Shown: piece by piece, positions 58,987-64,000 of the stretch
Layout of the letters: each line of letters opens with the position of its first letter
Position numbering within the stretch: position 1 is the stretch's first letter
From: Spirodela intermedia
Taxonomy: Eukaryota > Streptophyta > Magnoliopsida > Alismatales > Araceae
Length of the DNA stretch: 64,000 nucleotides
Assembly: GCA_902729315.2 (NCBI GenBank)
Contig: LR746275.1
Location: forward strand, 3,132,501 to 3,196,500
Direction of reading: 5' to 3'
Notes under the pieces: model-generated
Told to the model about the DNA's origin: nothing
Database searches by the model: none
The model's input: only the letters and a program-made list of their open reading frames with translations
Program-made: the position numbers and the translations under genes

Positions 58987-61645
58987 AGCACTTGACGTGC
59001 ATGTGTGCAATGAGGCTGGAGAGCATGATTGTGTTAGCAAGTTCCTCTTCAAAAACATTGGATTTTAAAAAGAACCCGTAGTCTGACTTCGCTTCTCCAA
59101 CAAACCTCTTCACCCCGCATCAAGGCAAGAGGTAAATAAATTGCCAGGCTCCAGGCTCTTCATTAGATTTTTCAACCATTAGAGCCCAAAATGTTGAAGT
59201 TATTATGGAGAATGATCTAATAGGCCTCATGGGCTCTATGGACAATATGATGATTTAATAGGCCTCATGGGCTCTATTAAATCACGTAAATCTAAAATTT
59301 ATAAAACTACAAAATATGATTTTTGGATATTTAGAAGTATTTCTGAATAAATATATCAATTATAATTCAATAAAACTTCCAAAAATAATAGTAATTTTCC
59401 AAGTTGATCATAGGGATACAATATAATATCCGGTAATTATTCATAATTTTTCTCAAATAATATGATTTTCTATAAATTTTATAGTAGGAAATGAAAAAGA
59501 AATATATTTAAAATTTATGAAAAAGGAAAATAAGGGTGCAGACATCATGATGACATCAGCACCTAGGGAATACAAATCGGATAGAAATAAAGTTCTGTCT
59601 GGTAATTCTTACGTAAGTAATTACAGACAATTTAATTAATCAAATTAAGATCTATAAAAGTTAGAAGAATCGTAATTGAACAAAATATATTTTGGTAAAT
59701 TAAAATCACACAAATTATTATTAAATGAAGCATAAAGTAAGTTGAAAGCAAGAAAATAGAGTTCTAGCATCGCGACGGCGATGTGTCGGTGATGCACCGA
59801 AATCTTGAGCATTCGAGAGGATCATTGTGTAGTGTCTACAGCCTCAAAGGCTCTCCTTAGACAAAGACAACGTGAGTAATCTCTAAATCTCCTTGCAAAG
59901 TCTAGAGATTAATGAAATGAGTCATTGAATCATCTCCGGTAATTGCCACCCGACATAGTGGAAAAATGGTGACTTTGCGGCTCTCTGGCGGCTGTCACCT
60001 AATGGAGAGGAGCTGGATGGAGGTGAGGTGTATGTTAGGGAGCTTTATCCTCATGTTCGCGCAGTAAGGGGAAGCTCTTCATCGCATCTGGTACGCCCTC
60101 AAGAGGTAGCGACTCGTCTCCTGACAGATCGTCCTCTTCCTGATGATAGCTTGTTCGTCGATCAATTGGAGATGCTTTACTCGATAGATTTGCAATTATT
60201 TTATCGCGAATCGTTCAACAATTTTAGTAACAATGCTCTGTGAATCGCGTTGACAAGATTTTCGTCGATGATCCAACGATTCTAGTTGCTTAATCTTTCA
60301 CCGACGATCTGTAAGAAAGTTGTGATAATTAGATAAAAATATGAATGTTAGCTCTAGGAGGATTTAATCCCATGTCGGTTGCCCCTTCTTTCTAGGGAAG
60401 GTGATGCATGTTTAGTCCCACATTACTTGTGTGCCGAATATTTGGACAAATATATAGTAATGTTACATTTCAAGCAGGTCTCTCTCTCGCACGTGTACAA
60501 TCATTCCTTGCCCCATAGCCGACTAGTCGCCAATGACATGGAAGGAGAGTGGCGCACACGTGCCCTATCGGTCCAAGCCGCTCGAGCCCCTACTCGCGGC
60601 TACTCCCCGATTGTGCTTTCGACCTGCTTGCGGGCCCGACTGGCCGACGGGTCCCCCATTTTGTCTTATTTTTATTTTTATTTTGTTTTCTTTATTTATC
60701 TCAAAAGTAAGATTGTAAAAATCATTTTAAATCACATAATTATTTAAAAATTCACGTTAATCAACTAAAAACTACTTTTCACAGTTTAACATAAATATAA
60801 GTCTATTTATCATGAGTTAAGACTAAAACTATATTATTTACTAATTATTAACTCATGATAATGAAGACTTTTCAATGATCAAATTCTCTTAGCACCCATG
60901 GTGAGTTGTTGGAAGAAAATTTAGTTTTAAGAACATAATTATCCTTTCTCTCCACATATTCTTTCTAACCCCATGATAAGAAGGGAGAAGAGGCCACTTG
61001 CTTGTATTCTTGCCCCTAAAGGAAGAAGAGCATATGTGACACTACATATGTATGAGGAATCTCCTAACCACAAGTACTTAGTGTATGTGTTCCTCCATTC
61101 ATCTCTCACATCTCCCACTCCCTCTTTCCAAAAGTTGGATCCACAAGTACTTAGTGTGTGTGTAACATCCATTTTTATTGATCTCCTTGTTCATCTTTCC
61201 AAAAGTTGGATTTGAATCAATTCATTTGTCAAAATAGGACTTAAAAATAAATGATCTTTTTCTTTGACAAAACTGCAAATGTTATATTCTATAGGTCCTA
61301 TAATCTCATTTATTTAGATTGCATTGTCTTCCGCTCGTCCCCAAAGACAAACGCACTTACCTACAACACAAAGCGTCTTCAATTGGACAGCTAGAAACGC
61401 CGTGAAGAAATAAAAAGGAGCGTACCCATCTAGCTAGCGACAAGTGATACGAAGATTAGACGTACTGCCACGTCCGATTTGATCACCCATGTCAGCTCAT
61501 TAGTCCATTTCCACGTGGCTAATGTCCAAACTCTTCTAGCACCCATTCCTTATAAAATCGAGAGGATTATTCGACTTCTAGAAGCCCCCCTTTAACTTGC
61601 CTACCATTAACTTCCAAGAGTATTACGATGACTAGCGTAGAGTAG

Positions 61646-61699
<54 letters not shown>

Positions 61700-61983
61700 G
61701 TCCACTTTGGGTGATGGGATAAAATAAGCAGCCGTCTTTAAATGGCCATAAGATTAGTTCGATCGGTCTCCACTGGCTTTTTGCATGGATTGATTGGTTA
61801 GTGCGAAGCAGAGTCACCCCGACGAGCTTCTCTCTCTCACGTCTCATGGTTAACCTTTCAGCAGATTGCGTCTAGATTCATGGCCTCTTTTCCCCGCCCC
61901 TTGGCGAGTTCCGACACCCGCTAGGCGACAAAATAGGAGGCGGCGACGAGGTTTGGATCGATGGCGGTGACGGCGATCGTCTG

Positions 61984-62020
<37 letters not shown>

Positions 62021-62193
62021 TCGTCGTCGTCGTAGCTCGAGACCCCTGATCGATCTGTGGGCAATGTCCAGCGAAGCAAAGAGGGTGACCAGAAGGCGGA
62101 GTTTCGTATCTAGCTCATCGGACGGCTACGTAACCCCAATGAGGGGGTAAAATGGTAAAGTCATTCCTTTGGGCCTAAGGTTTTCGCGGTGGG
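58987..62193. other. gene-free stretch with small duplications
   Basis: No gene is recognised. Small tandem duplications occur at 59213-59277 (38-bp period, AATAGGCCTCATGGGCTCTA) and 61070-61211 (about 71-bp period, CACAAGTACTTAGTGT to TTTCCAAAAGTTGGAT). There is (GA)n at about 61648-61695. A GGC/GTC trinucleotide run at about 61985-62035 lies upstream of the aminotransferase promoter. Confidence 0.6.
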
Positions 62194-62201
62194 TATATAT
62201 A
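62194..62201 (+). promoter_or_regulatory. TATA box of the aminotransferase gene
   Basis: GGGTATATATACG lies 88 bases before the ATG at 62282, the right distance for a core promoter with a leader of about 55 bases. Confidence 0.6.
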
Positions 62202-62281
62202 CGAAGGCAACGACCCCATTTTCTTCCTCGGGCAGCGAGAGGGAGAAAAAGGGGAGAGGAGAGGGGCGGGAAGGTCCAAGA

Positions 62282-63711
62282 ATGCAGAGGCTTATTCTTC
62301 TTGGCGGGAGGTTCATCTCCTCCTTCTCGAGCTCGCTCCGTGCGCAGGAATGGAAGTTCCGGGGATTCTCTCAGATGGCGGAAGCCGTCTCGCCGGACAA
62401 TGGCGATCCGAGAATGCCGCCCTTCGAGTATGTCCCCCCGGCCTACGACGGTCCCCCGGCGGAGGAGATACTGAGGAAGCGCTCGGAGTTCCTCAGCCCC
62501 TCCCTGTTCCACTTCTACAAGAAGCCTGTAAAGCTCCCTGGTCCTCTCTCGTATATCGAACGCTCTCGGTTCGAATTGTCAAAATGGAGATCAATCGATG
62601 CGGGAGTTTTTTCCGCATTCATTTCTAGGCGTGCATTCTCTCCTTGATCTGCGTACCTGATGATACTCGGCATCCTGCAGCAAGGCCTGCGATCCGCGGG
62701 CTATGGATGTCCCTTCCTCATGTTATTCGTTCTTTCTATCTTCGTTCCGCTTTCTTATTTATCAGTTCATCTACAGACACATCTAACTGTTCGGCTGGCT
62801 GCTCATTTTTTTTAGCTAACTTCTTCGTGATTCTGTTTGTCCTCTATCTCTCACCCTCCCCCATCATTCTGAGATTAATGGCATCGTACACGTCATGGTA
62901 GCCTGTTTTGTGGCTACCGTGTTCAAGTCCAGATGTTACTCTTTTTACTTTAGTGTCACAGATTTTGTGGAAACCTATTATACCCCTATCTCCCGGTTGT
63001 CCCATTGCCGAACTCTTATTCCAGCTGTAACCCGAAGGCTACTTTTACGTCAATTTTTTCTTCTTTTTTCCCCGATGGGCGTATTAAAAGTTAGATGAGT
63101 AGTTTCCAAATCAGAACTCAGACACGACGAGCAAACTCCTGTGTATCAGTCTTTCGTGTTTTGCTGGTATTTTACCTCGTCTTTTGGATATCGCGCAGTT
63201 AAATATCGTCGACGGGAAGATGCAGTACCTCTTCGACGAGAGTGGGCGCCGATATCTTGATGCCTTCGGTGGGATTGCCACAGTTTGCTGTGGACACTGC
63301 CACCCGGACGTCATCGAAGCCATCATCAATCAAACGAAACGCCTTCAGCACTCCACCGTTGTATATCTAAACCACGCCATCTCCGACTTTGCAGAAGCGT
63401 TAGCTTCAAAGCTTCCTGGCGACCTGAAGGCATGCAGTTTCCTTTCCTTTTGTGTCCATTCCCTGTTCTTACCCTTGCCTTCCTTGTCATTGGAATGTCT
63501 TTTGGTTTTACCATCTTTTTGTTTCTGGTACTGTATCCAGGTCGTCTTCTTCACAAATTCTGGTACGGAGGCAAACGAGCTCGCGTTGATGATTGCTCGG
63601 ATCTACACCGGCTGCCACGATGTCATATCCCTGAGGAATTCATACCATGGGAACGCAGCTGGGACGATGGGCGCAACTGCTCAATCTAACTGGAAGTTCA
63701 ACATTGTACAG
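62282..63711 (+). CDS. alanine-glyoxylate aminotransferase 2-like, 5' exons only
   Basis: Exons 62282-62527, 63199-63429 and 63541-63711 are in frame and encode the first 216 residues; the gene continues beyond the window. The N-terminus ([20 protein letters not shown]) is a basic, Ser-rich mitochondrial-type presequence. Class-III PLP aminotransferase marks are [65 protein letters not shown] and [15 protein letters not shown]. The PLP-binding lysine lies downstream of the window. The family transfers amino groups between alanine (or beta-alanine and related donors) and glyoxylate or pyruvate. The second intron uses a GC donor (AAG|GCATGC). Plant paralogues AGT2, AGT3 and PYD4 cannot be separated from this part alone. 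Confidence 0.93.
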
Positions 63712-64000
63712 GTAAGATCTTAGTGGTAAACGCGAGATTTAACAGTCGTCAAAAAATTCGAAAGTAGATAGCGCAACCCGTCGACGCAACTATGAGGTCT
63801 ACTAGTCATCCTGGTCTTTATTGAATAGCCAAGAAGAGGATACTTCGTTACCCTGGCACCGATTCGTTTTATACTAAACGCTACCTCTTGCTAAGATGCA
63901 TGTTCTTTTATAGTATAATTTTCTTGCTGCTTGATTTGTGTGAATCTCTAAGACCCTAGGCATGAAAAATTAAATTATAATGTCAGATGGGAACTGTAGT

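Overview
This window is nuclear DNA from a flowering plant. Its genes are split by short GT-AG introns and encode plant-specific families: alpha-expansin, KUP/HAK transporter, CIPK, a bHLH-like ACT protein and PPR. Two decayed Ty3/gypsy elements and one Ty1/copia element are present, with very many (GA/CT)n microsatellites. High GC in the expansin, the CIPK and the last KUP exon would suit a monocot or an early-diverging angiosperm, but I cannot fix the species. There is no bacterial, organellar or CRISPR-like material.

Layout. 0-4.3 kb: an intact two-exon alpha-expansin (+), dispersed repeats, and a frameshifted fragment of the glycine-cleavage T-protein gene. 4.3-11.8 kb: AT-rich, gene-poor DNA with a decayed minus-strand Ty3/gypsy element. 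12.9-16.5 kb: a MACPF-domain gene (-). 17.9-20.3 kb: a six-exon TRM1-like tRNA guanine methyltransferase gene (-), with retrotransposon LTR debris in its last intron. 20.5-20.9 kb: a roughly 390-bp CT tract lying between that gene and a divergent eight-exon nucleotidyltransferase (PAP/OAS1-type) gene (+, 21.6-26.1 kb). 26.9-30.0 kb: gypsy gag (+) and a decayed gypsy pol (-). 30.3-31.1 kb: a small, apparently plastid-targeted zinc-ribbon-like protein (-). 31.8-34.8 kb: a nine-exon KUP/HAK potassium transporter (-). 36.5-39.3 kb: a broken uroporphyrinogen decarboxylase gene (+). 41.7-43.0 kb: an intronless CIPK kinase (+). 43.7-46.8 kb: a four-exon gene that I interpret as a plant sororin-like cohesin factor (-). 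47.9-50.1 kb: a four-exon bHLH-remnant/ACT-like regulator (-). 50-55.3 kb: satellites, an orphan exon and a PPR pseudogene. 55.4-59.0 kb: a degenerate Ty1/copia element. 62.3 kb to the end: the 5' exons of an alanine-glyoxylate aminotransferase 2-like gene (+).

The genes do not form a pathway. They look like a conserved ancestral gene neighbourhood. As far as I remember, EXPA8, NTase, KUP2, HEME2 and bHLH-ACT homologues lie close together at Arabidopsis At2g40xxx, with TRM1-like, NTase, SORORIN and bHLH-ACT paralogues at At3g56xxx. That is recall, not a search. Every multi-exon model here was built by hand, and each complete model keeps one open reading frame across its inferred splice sites. 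I did not find a novel multi-gene system. The most noteworthy items are the sororin-like gene, the decayed UROD locus, the CT tract in the TRM1/NTase divergent promoter, the GA tract abutting the bHLH-ACT start codon, and a probable GC-AG intron in the aminotransferase gene.
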